DNA of 64,000 nucleotides. Source: Lutraria lutraria (Eukaryota; Mollusca; Bivalvia; Venerida; Mactridae). Position numbers and translations under genes: made by a program. Shown one piece after another: positions 12,186 through 24,369 of this stretch. The notes below the pieces were generated by a model. That model was given only the letters and a program-made list of their open reading frames with translations. It searched no databases and was not told the origin of the DNA. The stretch is taken from assembly GCA_964023205.1 (NCBI GenBank), contig OZ026838.1, positions 32,019,843 to 32,083,842 on the forward strand. The letters run 5' to 3'. The stretch's first letter is position 1, and each line of letters starts with the position of its first letter.

Positions 12186-12256
12186 TACAAGGGATATATG
12201 CTAGATGATATACATAATGTACAAATCTGTTAATAAATTTGCCTTGCCTTGCCTCT
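12186..12256 (+). repeat. Retroelement-like 3' end with TTGCC microsatellite tail
   Basis: AATAAATTTGCCTTGCCTTGCC looks like a polyadenylation-type 3' end followed by a short pentamer tail, as in many non-LTR retroelement ends. No coding relic is visible upstream. Confidence 0.35.
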
Positions 12257-13480
12257 AATCCCTGGATGTCTCAAGGATACCTTTATTGTATTTATCTATC
12301 GAGTTGTACTTAATTATATTAGCTTCGAGCGAGGCAAATTGCTCATTATTTATTTAAAATGGTATTATATACAATATTACCTGTTGATAATAAAGACAAT
12401 TGGCGGTAGTTCCACATCATAGAAATATAATATGGACTTCAATGCTAATCATTGGGAGCTTGCGCTAACCTCTGCTACACACAAGGAAAATCACGTTTAT
12501 GCGTGCAAATTAAATCTGTTATTAAATTCTGGAGAGATTCTTGTGTTTCGTCACTATAGAAACGCGCCTATCATATTTTCAAATAAGGAAATTTTGAGCT
12601 GAAAAAAGCAAACAATAGCAGCTGATAATTATTTGTGCATGAAACAAAATTACTTTTCTGTAATTTATATTATAGCAATATATAACTGACATGGATATCG
12701 CAGATGAGATGAGATGGTTAATATCACAACGGAGCAAGCAATTAATTATATGCATGCACCCGCGATGGTAAAACATGATATTAACAAGTTTAATTCTTAG
12801 TCGTTCTAACAAATTTTGAAAATATTTTATACGAACATAAATTCCATTGATTTTTTTTTCTTGAAAGTATACATCGAGAGCATGCAGCAATGGTTTTAAA
12901 AAATTCACCAATTTTGCCTTAGTCTTCTCGCATTACAAAATTACGAAGTATTTGCATGTAGTGTTTTTTTCTCGAATACTATAAAACAATCAGACTTCGT
13001 AAAACTTTCTTTTAAAAAACACGATGTACTTTGTTGGTTTGTTGTATGGTATAATTTTATTTGATGGGACGATCGCAAGATTTCAAAGATTCGCTCTTTT
13101 AATTAGCTAATGAAGTGTATTTTTACATTTATTTTAGCTCGCACTAGTCGTAAAATCGCTAATACGATACACACATTCATAATACTTTCTCAGAAAATCG
13201 GCGCAAATAGCATTCGGCCATTTACAAAACATACGGCAAAGACACGCATACACACACTTATAATACCAATCGTAAAGTCATAGGTTCGAATCTCGACGCC
13301 TTTTCCGTGTCCCCATCCTAGCTACAGAGCCAAGTATTTTCTCAAAAATACCACTGAAAACTGGCGATGCGTGTATCGCTGCTTCACAGCAAGCATGATA
13401 CAGAATCAGGATAACACACGTAACTCACTCGAACTTGCCAAATAGTTAATGTGACAAGCTTTTCCCGAACTTACAATTCA
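12257..13480. other. Non-coding stretch upstream of the KCNE-like gene
   Basis: AT-rich. A B-box-like GGTTCGAATCT near 13283 hints at a decayed SINE, but nothing else supports it. This stretch would contain the promoter of the following gene, though no TATA element stands out. Confidence 0.4.
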
Positions 13481-13609
13481 AATATTATTTTTTTCAGGGC
13501 CCTATTCACAATTTGAGGAGTTGAATGTTCGCTTGACACAAGCTTTTTAAGTGCAAACAATATTTTTCCTGTCCTTCAATTATTTCACGCGTCACAAGAA
13601 TTATTCACC

Positions 13610-13618
13610 ATGTCCAAG
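13610..13618 (+). CDS. Possible first coding exon (Met-Ser-Lys) of the KCNE-like gene
   Basis: A start codon in good context (TTCACCATGTCC) is followed after three codons by a consensus donor (AAG then GTAAGT). The phase is 0. The main exon at 17437 opens in phase 0 after an acceptor, so the two join in frame. The 3.8-kb intron would contain a MITE and the broken mariner. This rests on splice signals and phase only; if wrong, translation could start within 17410-17450. Confidence 0.4.
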
Positions 13619-13766
13619 GTAAGTAACCCTACATCATTTTCAGCCAAAAATATTCATTTAAACATAATTTTGGTAATCTTAACTACGTATGCGTGTATAG
13701 ACAATTCCAGGCAATAGTCAATTAATAAGATGTATTTAATTTTATTATACATGACAATAATGTATA

Positions 13767-13950
13767 CAGTACAACCTCTCTGGAGCGGTGCTCTCCTATG
13801 CAACAACCTTCCTTCAACCACAACATGATTTTTCCCACTGCACATTTTAACTACATGTGTATTAATTTAAAATCTATTGAGCAGCAACCTTTCAACAATA
13901 ACACATTTTTTGCTACTCCCAAAGAGTATTGCTTTAGAGTGGTTGCATTG
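13767..13950. mobile_element. MITE family B, copy 1 (TA target)
   Basis: A 184-bp element with ends CAGTACAACCTCTC and GAGTGGTTGCATTG (imperfect inverses), flanked by TA. The whole body matches the inverse of 20756-20929. Non-coding, and it lies in the putative intron of the KCNE-like gene. Confidence 0.75.
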
Positions 13951-14488
13951 TAATTGTAAAGTGTTTATTTTATGAATTTATTATAATTTATATTCCATTG
14001 TCGTTATGTTATCATATTTCTGATTCGCTTTGAGTATTTAATAGTGTCTCTAGTTCGGTAAGATGTTTATAATAGCTTTAAGTAGGGTCTTGTGCTGCAC
14101 ATTAATAATTCGAACATGACATGCAGTGTGACAAAAATAACTTCATTTTTGTAAATACATTGCATGAAGTTAGGCTTTTCTGACCTTTGCTAGTTTGTTT
14201 TCGTTGAAACACAACGTGGAATACCAAAGCGAATGGACATGCAATAAAATAAACATGACAAATATGTACCGTGTACATGTAATTCGTCAAACATGACGAT
14301 TATTATAAAAAAAAATCAACTATTTCGTTGGCCTTTTTGCATCCATACTCGTAAGCAAAGTTACTCTCTGAAACACTGAACGACTACATGGTCCGTGGGT
14401 TTTCGTTACTAGTTTTATATCCTTTTGGCAGTACCGCTGGCTTGGACACTATTGAAACAGTTATAGCGCCGTTAAATGTCGCATCATA

Positions 14489-15947
14489 CGAGGGGTGGCC
14501 CAAAAGTTTTGTCACTGCTTCGATTATGCTAAAATATAACGTCAGATTAAATTATTTTTGCTATATATGTTTAGCCTTTTGGAAATAAAAAACGTTTCTC
14601 TGTTTCGATATAAATGCATCAATGTGCTTTTAATTATTTTTAACAAAAATGTGTCTACTTTCACTAAACAGCGCTCGCATGCGGTGTTGCAATAAACGCT
14701 CCACGACATTCCAGTCGCTCGCCGATTTTACAGAATAAACTGTTTTGCTTTCCATTGAAAATATGATTATTACAAAATTAATGCGTGAAATCATACATAG
14801 TTTTCCTGACATGACATCATGTCATGTAGTATGCAGCAGTTAAATTTCAAATGATGTCATCGCACATTTACGCTTCCCGATGGCAGTTGTTTGTAAGCCG
14901 TTGGAAGAAAAAAATGTCGAAACTTGAAAAAATGCCGCTATACGCAATATTGCATTTTTGCTACAAGCTTGGAAAGTCGTCTTTAGAAACAGTAGAAAGG
15001 GCAAACGGAACAAATGGTGGAAAATATGTCAATAGAGGACTTGTTTGTAAATGGTATGAACGATTTGGAGAGGGAGATGAGTCATTGGAGGAGCACACAG
15101 GGACCAGAAGGCCAGCAATACGAACGGACGCGAACGTCAGCGTTATTTCCGACGCGATTGAGGAGGATCGGCGTACCACTGTTCGGACACTCTCTGAACG
15201 CACGGGTTTCAGTTACGGCACTGTGCAACGTATACTCACCGAATACTTGAAGATGAGACGTGTGAGGGCTAGGTTGAAGCCTAGTTTGCTCAATGATGAA
15301 CAGATGTTACGGTACGTATACGAATCTAAGAAGTTCCTAAGACGATACTGTCAAAAAGGTTGTTAGTTTCTCCGAAAGATAATTAGAATAGATGAAACAT
15401 TGCTTTTCTACTACGACCCGGAGATGAAAATGCAGAGTAGCCAGTGGAAACAAGACAGCTCCCCTTTTCGTTTGAACATGGATGTCCTCGGGATACAGAC
15501 TTTCTAACCTGCCGTACAGCCCGGACTTGAATCTGTGCGACTTTGGTCTGTTTCCGTATCCGAAGGGAGGGCTTAGGGGGCAGCGTTTCGATAATCAACA
15601 AGAACTACAGACAGAAAGTAACCGCATTCTCTCTGGACTCCCATCAAATGGTTTGAGAATTTGCTGCACGACACAGGCAGTGTATTGAGTGCACTGGTTG
15701 CTATTTTGAGAAGGAGTGACGCTACGGCGTCGAGATAATTGTAATAATAACGTCGTTGATGTCGTTGGTGTGTGGCGATGGTCGCCCATGTGCTTCAGAC
15801 GATATATTGTATTTTATAAAGTATTTGTTACAAGATTTTGTATGCTATTTCTTAATACATAACTTTACATGTACACCGACTTTGGTTTTTTATATCTTAA
15901 ATACAGGTCGAGTTACAAAGCAGTGACAAAACTTATGGACCCCCATG
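14489..15947 (+). mobile_element. Degenerate mariner element
   Basis: TIRs of 27-29 bp run 14489-14517 and, inverted, 15921-15947, sharing AGTTTTGTCACTG and a G-rich outer end. The element is flanked by TA (14487-14488 and 15948-15949), the mariner target. It contains a broken transposase gene. It lies in the putative intron between the two KCNE-like exons. Confidence 0.88.
14851..15660 (+). pseudogene. Mariner transposase pseudogene
   Basis: Mariner transposases cut and paste their own element at TA sites using a DDD catalytic triad. The N-terminal part, 14851-15366, is open for 171 codons and contains the paired helix-turn-helix DNA-binding region, with LVCKWYERFGEG and GFSYGTVQRIL recognisable. 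After a stop at 15364-15366 the catalytic domain continues in a shifted frame: IDET at about 15388 holds the first catalytic Asp, followed by FYYDPEMKMQSSQWK. Near 15490 the frame jumps directly to LPYSPDLNLCDF, which holds the third catalytic Asp (15539-15541). The segment that should carry the second Asp (the HHDNAPAH region in relatives) is missing. The copy cannot be active. Confidence 0.9.
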
Positions 15948-15989
15948 TATAACGGCAACATATCACGACGTTGCGACATTTAGCGGCGC

Positions 15990-17436
15990 TGCATCTCTCT
16001 TGTTAAAATGGTATATAAGGATGTACCGATGAAAGAGTGTCCCAATCATATATATTATCGCGACACCTCTATGCATCCCCGCATCAGGAAGGTTTGATAT
16101 TTTGAAACAATACACACGAGGAATATATTCCAATCTTAGCCAAAACTGTATGGATAACAAATATTACGTTAACTTACCCACATGAAATCAGTCCTATACT
16201 TCTAATTATACCGGTAATAAAATATTAAATCGGAGCTCAAAATGTAGATACTAGAATTGCATTATTGAGGAGGAGAAGTTCTATCATTTATGATTGAGAC
16301 AAGGCAACCTTACCAGACTCACTAACGTGCTTTATTTGCGATTTTCTGTCTTCGACTCGTAATTACATTACTTCCATGCTTACATTACTTAACTTGGTCC
16401 TTAATCAAATGTCATTTCCCTGTTGGTTTTGTAGTGCTTCATTGCGTTTTGGAGCAAATCACTGTTGTAAAAAACTAACGCTTTAATAGCCCATTAACTT
16501 TTTGAATTAAGTAATACAGAAAAATAGATAAAATGACAGTAAAATACAAATGTACACGAAATATATTGTGTTATTTGCTCTAAAACAATATTTACATAAT
16601 GCCTCTCTTTAGCCACATCTCGTAAAAATGTTGTCAGATGCTTTTTTCTTAGGTTTTGCAATAACAAGATACTTGGCTACATTTCTACATGTACTTCGTC
16701 AATAAAAAGGGGAAAATTGGAATGTTTTTATTGCAAGTAAATGTCAGTTTCACTGAAAAGACATCTTTCTAGGTAAAATAAGACATACTGTTTTACTTTA
16801 ATTTAACATTCAAAAAGCTAATGGAGCTTTGTAGAGCTGGTGCAACAAAATACTAAACTTCATGTCTTGGAAAATAATGCAGTTCTGTTTTGTATGCTCA
16901 TGTTTTTATATTCTCACATGTCCAGGCGCATGCCTCACAATCCACAATGCGTTTATAATGCGTAAATCTTTTAAAATATTGCTAATGTGACTAAAGACAG
17001 AAACAATGGTTTTATGCCGTCCTTGATATTTCTGTCAAGAGTAAAAGACAGTGTACCGCCGGCTGATGTCGGTGATAAATGGATCCATATAATTACTCTT
17101 CCTTTGAATGACAATGCATGTGTAATCCAACAAGAGAAACCCAAGATTTTGTTTTCGAAATATGGAAATTCCTCCCACTTGGATCTTATTGTATTTAATT
17201 AAATAAAATCAAAGAGAATCAAGGATATAAAATAAATGTTTATACACTACTAAAATTTTCTTAGATTTCAGAAATAAACGCCTAGAAAAATATCTTTATA
17301 GTATTTTATTGCTGTAGAAATTATTATGTAATGATTAATTCGGATTAACTTCTACATTAACCTTGATCAAAGATACAAAACCCTTGAGAATCTTTGATAC
17401 TTCAGCGTTATGTATTTTTTATGTTTTACATTAAAG
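15990..17436 (+). other. Remainder of the putative intron of the KCNE-like gene
   Basis: AT-rich and non-coding. It ends in a T-rich tract and acceptor (TTTTACATTAAAG) at 17436. The short open frames in it show no coding character. Confidence 0.4.
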
Positions 17437-18060
17437 TATCGAATGGATGTTACCCGGAAACTGCACTTTCGCATTCAGACGACAAACAACGAAACGTATG
17501 TGGCGATCGTCGACAACAGAGAGATGGATTATGATAACATAGGAGCGCTTTATTATGTCGTGGCTGTTGTGCTCATCTATGGTCTCTCCATAGTGATGAT
17601 GATTGCCTCACATATCAGACGAAATAATCAAGATGGTCAACTAAGATCGTATTTGAAAGAAATGGCGGCAATCCGAAAGAAAAACAGACGGGAACAATTA
17701 ATTGAAAAAATGACAGACCTTGCAACAAAGTCTGGTCAGTATCCGCTACATAAAACTGAGGAGACTTCGTTTACAGAAACTAAAAAAGATGAACATGTGT
17801 CCTCGTTATATGCGCGACTTCCAACCGAAGCAGACGATGATTCACACGAGCTGTTGTTGTCTAAAAATAGCAACAGCTTTAGTTACAGTGATAACGATGA
17901 TTCGGTGTTTCAGAACAGTCCCAGCACCCCGACACCAAAGCTAGAGTCGCCAATGACGCCCAAAATATCCCCATCTAAGTTACTGACACCGAAACTTGTG
18001 CGAGCAAGTGGAAAAACGTTCTTTCAGATAGAAGTAATCAATGAAAATGCCCCTCTTTGA
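17437..18060 (+). CDS. Single-pass membrane protein, KCNE-like (main exon)
   Basis: This exon encodes 207 residues, or about 210 with the putative three-codon first exon. The order is a short N-terminal ectodomain with one N-glycosylation sequon (Asn-Glu-Thr), then a single transmembrane helix (GALYYVVAVVLIYGLSIVMM), then a basic juxtamembrane stretch (HIRRNN and KKNRREQ), then a long acidic and Ser-rich tail ending in repeated Ser/Thr-Pro sites (TPTPKLESPMTPK). KCNE (MinK/MiRP) beta subunits of voltage-gated K+ channels have the same layout: sequon-bearing N-terminus outside, one helix with a Tyr-Tyr or Tyr-x-Val start and a Gly mid-helix, then IRR or RSK. The tail is longer than in vertebrate KCNEs and lacks a clear SxDPYxxY motif, so the family call is tentative. 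Another type I small membrane protein is possible. An in-frame upstream ATG at 17410 exists but precedes the acceptor. Confidence 0.6.
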   Translation, partial: YRMDVTRKLHFRIQTTNNETYVAIVDNREMDYDNIGALYYVVAVVLIYGLSIVMMIASHIRRNNQDGQLRSYLKEMAAIRKKNRREQLIEKMTDLATKSGQYPLHKTEETSFTETKKDEHVSSLYARLPTEADDDSHELLLSKNSNSFSYSDNDDSVFQNSPSTPTPKLESPMTPKISPSKLLTPKLVRASGKTFFQIEVINENAPL

Positions 18061-18787
18061 TATTTGAACACCCGCAAGGTATAACAAGTGTTAAATGTCG
18101 TCTGTTTAGAGATTTCTAAATGTCTTTCAGTCATATATATCAAATTACAAAATGTGAAGTTCACATGACACTCGTTTTAGGTGAGAAAATTCAAAGAAGA
18201 TTTGCTTGAAGACTCAATTGTTGGCGACGAAAACTTCACTAAGGGATATCTTCCTAGACGAGTTCTCTCACGAAATTTGATTTGTTTAATGTCGTTTCCA
18301 TTAGAATTCGAATCTAGGAGAATTTCTGCGACAGATCACACTTGTTTCCTCCATCGTTCTTTTGCCTTGACATTTGTTTTGTTCTGTGGTTGCATCAATC
18401 ATGTTTTCTGACATATGCTTTCTAAATTGAAAAAAAATCATTGTGTTTAGCTCATGTTTTGTGAACTGTTGAACAGATATTGTGGTTGCCTTAGCTTCGT
18501 GGTTTCGTATTTGTTTTGATTTTGTATGTATCAACCTACATGATTACAAGGACTTATAAATGTTCCAGAACTACTACTGTTGTAGTCAATTGCGAAATTC
18601 TACATTCTTGAAACATGAAGCATGTAAAACAGTATATTTTATAATTACGTAAAAATGAGGTCTTAACAAAAAAGTGTTAGTGTAAGTAACAACCAGTCGC
18701 TGTCCCATAAGCTGACAACAAACTGGAAAAAGAAATAATACCGGTAAGTGATAATAGGTTCAAAGTATCAAAGTGCCTATGGATGTT

Positions 18788-18793
18788 AATAAA
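18788..18793 (+). terminator. Candidate polyadenylation signal for the KCNE-like gene
   Basis: AATAAA lies about 730 bp after the stop codon. It is the first canonical signal downstream that I can see. This is weak evidence in AT-rich DNA. Confidence 0.35.
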
Positions 18794-20755
18794 GTTCATA
18801 TTATGTTATCTCTGAAATGTTAAGGGTGAGATTTTGCAGTTTGTACGCAGCAATAGGAAGTGGATAAGAATAGTAGCGATATTTTATGAGTTCAAGTTGC
18901 ATTTTACCTGACAATCATGTCTGATTATTTCACATTATCATAACATCGGTTGTTTCATGGTTGCGTCATGTTGTCTCATAATTTTATATCAGTGAGGAAT
19001 GTCGTAATGATATTTTTTTGCTAACTAACATTACCTACATGACAAACGGAAGAATACAATCCCATATACTAGTAATAAAAGGGAATTAAGATGACTTGAG
19101 AATTGGGCGGAGATGTGCCGTGCTGTTTATATGACATATTCATGTACTAGTATATAAATATATAATGTATGTCATACTATGTATAAATGTATTTTGATAA
19201 AATAAATTGACACCATATATATCTGTGAGACGCGATCATTGTATATGCGAAACCGTTTGACCTTTTTCTTAGTTTTCAACATGCATAAAAAGATGTAATG
19301 AATCTACGCCGTTAGTAGTGTTCTAAAATGAAGCGTTTTGTGCACACTCCTGGAAAACCCCATAACAAGGCAGGCATAGTCAACCCGGCTAACATTTGTT
19401 TCGATAAGGTATTACGCAGACTTAAAGTATATCTCATCACTACTATACAGAAAGATCGCAGACACTTGTTAAAAGTACAATGTATGTCGCTAATTGCACA
19501 TATTTCATGCAGAATATACTGAATGACTGACAACAGCCAGACACAACTTGACAGGAACAAGAAGGATGTAGAGATTGAACGCAAAGAGAAGCGTAAATAT
19601 ATTCACGTATGAAATATACAAAGGTACCGACATCTTGAAGGTTGGGTATAATATAAGATAGACATTTAAGTTAGACTTGGTCTTTTGGTAATTGTTTTAA
19701 ATAACTGACGCTCAATTAATTCGATTGTTTTCTACTAAGTGGTTGTTCACGCTTCTTTAAAAACACGTCTGCACAGGCCCCAGTTTCACAAACAAAACTG
19801 AGTAGAAACTCAATAATGGACTCAAGCGGTTTTTTTCTGTCTAGAAATCTTCTGTCTTTGACCAGAAATGTTACTTTTTGTTTCCTGATTTACTAAGAAC
19901 ATGTTAACCATGTCAGCATAAAATGGTGTGTGTCTGGCAGACAAATTAAGCCTCAAAACACTATTTTCATTTTGAGTCAAGAATCAAATTCCCAATAATA
20001 GACTCAAATCAACTTTATCGAACAATACCATATTAAGAGATTAGATTGAAATTGTAGGAAACTGTACCATCTTGGAACCTTCTTTTAATACCGCATTCTG
20101 AATTGCATACAATAAAACAGAGAAATGGTTGATTTGGTAAATAAGTTGAGTTGGAGCAAACACTTAAGTTTTTTTGTGCAACTGGTGCCCATATCTATAC
20201 CAACAAACATATACTTATTATCACTTTTCTTTACACGATATTATTACTATTGGCTATTTGTTCATGGAGCACGTAATGAACAATGTTTACTTAAGCCATG
20301 TTTTGTTTGATACTACTGATATACAACGCCTCAATGGCAGACTTGAGCGATACTAGTATATCATCTACAAGAACAAAGAAGACAAAATCAATACAGGAAT
20401 ATTTCTGCAGATGAATAAAATTCACAATCCTACTGAAATGTCAGTTCATTCTAAAACAACAGTTATAAACTTTCAAGAGGCATGTGACAATGAAAAAGCA
20501 CATATTTTTTCATCATTTTAAAGCATTAATTCTCTGACAATGTTCAATGGAGACGAATCATACAAAGCCAGAATATTCGCCGCACATATCTCGAATTCAA
20601 AAGTCGGTGTGTGCGTAGAGGGTATTTCTTTTGCCTTTGATTTGGTAATTCTGAATTCACGCAGACATGATTTCTATTCGCAAGATGAAGACAATTGCGT
20701 ACGCAGACATGTGTGGGTAAGACAGAGCAATTCAGAGCTTGATCTCTCTGAAGAA
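18794..20755. other. Non-coding stretch
   Basis: AT-rich. A segment near 19775-19800 (GGCCCCAGTTTCACAAAC) resembles the start of a dispersed mollusc repeat, but I found no second copy here. No gene is supported. Confidence 0.4.
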
Positions 20756-20929
20756 CGGTGCAACCTCTCCAAAGTAACACCCTTTGGGAGTAAGAAAATT
20801 ATGTTGTTGTTAAGAGGTTTTTGCTCTAAAATGTTAAATTAATAGTTAAATCATGCAGTGGGAAAAATCACTCCGTTGTTGAAGGGAGGTTGTTGCTCAA
20901 GAGAGGATCGCTCCGGAGAGGTTGTACTG
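20756..20929. mobile_element. MITE family B, copy 2 (opposite orientation)
   Basis: Inverse-orientation relative of 13767-13950. Its ends are CGGTGCAACCTCTCC and GAGGTTGTACTG, with TA at 20930-20931. Shared internal blocks include CAGTGGGAAAAATCA and CTCCGGAGAGG. Confidence 0.75.
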
Positions 20930-21103
20930 TATCCCTAAATAAGTTCGAAAATCACAACAAAATACGAGGAAAGCGTAGAGAAGTGATAAACAGTATATAA
21001 GATATTGTCAACAGGATTAACAAATTATGTTAAATCTGGTTATATTCATCTTGTTTATCAAACAGTTTAATCCACAACATTATTGGTAACACAAGTCTAG
21101 CAA

Positions 21104-21288
21104 GATCGGTCTCTGAGCTCAAATCTCATTTCATTCTGGTTGAAAAGATAGCGCCGATTAATGTTTAAAACCATTTTAGATCAATTACGCTGTCAGGCTA
21201 ATGTATCAATAATATAATAATTGTCTGATCACAATTAACCTAGAAATGTTAAAAGACTAGATATAAGATTTGAGCTCAGAGACCAATA
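21104..21288. mobile_element. Small inverted-repeat element (about 185 bp)
   Basis: A perfect 19-bp inverted pair, GGTCTCTGAGCTCAAATCT at 21108-21126 and its inverse at 21266-21284, brackets AT-rich sequence. A diverged third copy of the motif (CTGTCTCCGAATCCAAATCT) lies near 21340. Probably a MITE; no target duplication was identified. Confidence 0.55.
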
Positions 21289-21289
21289 T

Positions 21290-24209
21290 AAAGTTTTATA
21301 ACCTCGGGGCCAGGACTCAAGGTTAGAAAACTAAAGATCTGTCTCCGAATCCAAATCTCATATATCATGTACATATTTTAATGTATGACCATCATAATTA
21401 ACACACACCAGAAACTAGTATTTTTTTCATTTTACTTTTCAAACATGTACACTATATGACTAATTCAAATGCAAAATTTTAAAGATTTTTACCGCATGGA
21501 TTTTTAGATGTTTGGTATAAAACAAATCATGAAAATGCAAAATTATGTAAAATCTAGAATTCTATTTTTTTCTACTGTGTTCATATTTGAAGCAAAAATA
21601 AACAAGTACATGTATTCCCATTGAAGAATACATCTCTTTAAAAAGTATGTTTTTTAGAGCCAGTGTCCCCAAAAACGCACTTTTTATGCTTTCACCGGCA
21701 TGGCTTTTACATAAATTTGGAAAGATACAAAAAGGTTTCCCATAAAATTTGACTATTGCTTATCTATCTATACACATGCCCAACATATGGACAAAGAATC
21801 TAGAATGTTGATGAAAATTGAAATACCCTATATTTGAAATAAAAAAAGTCCTATATTGGCATTTGACACTAATAAATGTTTAAATAATGTTATGTTCGTA
21901 TTTTATCTAAGATACTTAGAAAAAAAAACAATGAAAAAAAGAAAGTAGAAAAACTTTGTACCCTAAGCAGGTTTTGAATCCAGGCAGCTTTGATTATATT
22001 GTGATTTTCTATACAAATTATCCTCTTGACTGTACTCTTCAGAAGGAGGTAGCCATTAGGGGTTTCTACCTCAATGTGTGTAACTTAATTATCAGATAAT
22101 ATGATATCATGGTGTGGTATAATTTGAATAAAGAACACACGATGGAATATGTTTGATAATTGACGAACAATGTCATTTTTGTGAAGCTTCTATGCATAGT
22201 GAATACTGATGTTTTTTTCTCGTTTGTGTCTGGAAAATATATTTACCAGGGATTTTATATTACGTGTGAAATAATAGAGCCTGACTAGGCGACTCTTTTT
22301 AAAAATAGTATTTTATTCATTTTTTGTGATCTTTACCGGACCTTGAGTAGTTTCCAGAATGTCTAAGGATGTCCGATTTATGCAGCGGACTCAGAACAAG
22401 ACATTGAAAAACTAGAGAAAACATCGCCCACGGCTTGAAGAACAATGTGATATACAACTTTGGTCGCCAATAAATATAATAACCTTAATGAATATTGACA
22501 CAAAACATGTAAAGGATATTAATGTTGATATAACAATATCTTCGTTCATTCAATCCGTCGTGGATTGTTCCACAAATAAATGAAGAGATTTGACAAAACA
22601 AGATCCACGATCTTTAGTTTACAAAACAGGATTTTCCTTCATAAAGCTCTCATAGCAAAAAGCGCCATAAATCCTCTAAGAACGTCACTAGAGTCCATTA
22701 AGGCAACACTAAAGACTTGTAGCACGAGACATCGTATCAGACAGATTAAGATGCCTGTCAATAATAGGAGAACATCGGAGCACCATAAACGGTGATAATG
22801 TAGATTTTTGTACCGCCGTTATAGACGTTTATTTAGACAAAGTAGCTAACATGTTTCTCTTAAACATAGCTTACGTGACTTGATAAGGTATCGGGACTGG
22901 ACGTCTGGTCATATCAAGTTTCACCAATTTATCGATAGTAAAAACTAAACCATAATCATATACTGAAATAAACCCACTGTATAAGGTCCATTGCAAATGT
23001 TATAGAACAAATATTACATTTGATTGGTCTTCTATAAACCAATATCGCACGTAATTTACAAATTTACTCTACAAAAACTACTCTGTATACTAGTATTGGA
23101 ATATATTACAACAAAATTAAAAGCCTTAAAATCACTATAAATGTTTAATGCAGGGAACAGTGCATCAGCTTTTTGATAACGTCCTTCGTTCCTTAGATAC
23201 TTTACTTTAAAGAAAGTTTAAACCCTGAAACCCGCTGTTTATTACGTAACACGCCATAATTAAAACATGAAAGCAAGTATCATTTCATTGACTATAAAAA
23301 AAATACGAAAATATAGAAATGGGTCTTAAGGTATTACGATCGTAACAGACAGAAGTTTCCATGGGAGTAACCCAATTTTTTAAAGATAACAGAAAAGAGA
23401 ACTTCAATTGCAATGATAAGTCATGGTAAAAAGATGCAATAGTACAGTAGCAATCTAATTTGATAAAGAAACATATAGGTCATTATAGTATCCTAGGTAA
23501 CTATAAAAAAATGACAATTGGGCAATACTATTTTTGTAATATTAACATTTTTGTGTAGCATTTAGCAGTTACATAAGAAACGTACAGTATTTGGGGACTA
23601 CTAACTAAAAACTCAGAAATTATAATACTTTTCTACAGAACCTGTGTTTAATTATGACGTCAATGAAGTTGAACAAGTACGGACAGCAGCTGGACAATAT
23701 GAGATTAATCAAGGACTTATATACGTATATCCTTGGATTAATGTATTATAATATTTAATGATACATCTATTGTGAACTTAGTGAATATATCTGATTACAA
23801 CTGTTTTGATGACTTGTGTACATAATTGGTCATAAGAAGACCAGATGTATCATAAAAAAGATTAACTCGACAAATTGAAACATTCAGGAGTCATGTCTAA
23901 TTGTCTCCCCTGGATTTTCAGGTAATTAAGTAACTTATGATGTTCCTTAATAAAATACTTATGCTCATTACGCACAAAAAGGGATTTTAGTAATCGATTG
24001 TAAAAGGAGTCCAGAAGACGTAAATATCACAAGGGATTTGGAATGAATGAAACCAAACTTTGTACAACACAATTCCAAAGAATCATTAATTTATTTCTTC
24101 GGATTTAAAGCCATTTTCAACATTATTTCATTTAATCTAGCTTCCCTGGACTTTATTTAGGCATTACCTAGTACAATACACATTTAATCCGCAAGCTTCC
24201 ATACCAATC
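21290..24209. other. Non-coding stretch with one dispersed repeat
   Basis: No credible gene. The segment about 23440-23600 is a diverged copy of sequence at 53270-53384 plus 54360-54440. Shared blocks include AATTTGATAAAGAAA, ATATAGGTCA, GGTAACTAT and GGCAATACT. Confidence 0.5.
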
Positions 24210-24369
24210 TAGAAGTGGAGGACAATTTAACATAGGATGTGAATTGTTCAGTCAAATTTGTCACGGACAGTCTGAGCCTCGCCCGGGGCTCGTACTTAAA
24301 ACCTCTTGATCAGTAGACAGTAAAAGAAAAAAGTAGACTAACGTTCTAACCACTGAACATACCGGGCTT
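24210..24369 (-). mobile_element. SINE family B, copy 1
   Basis: On the minus strand a tRNA-like head (GTTCAGTGGTTAGAACGTTAG, then a B-box relic) is followed by TTTGTCACGGA and GTGGAGGAC-inverse blocks, all shared with 52429-52590. An A-rich insertion interrupts the anticodon-arm region. Confidence 0.7.

Noticed and set aside
15014..15250. Overlapping open frames within the mariner
   Set aside because: They are alternate frames of the recognised transposase and have no independent similarity.
22580..22795. Basic 71-codon open frame
   Set aside because: No recognised motif, no splice or promoter signal, and its length is expected by chance at this base composition.
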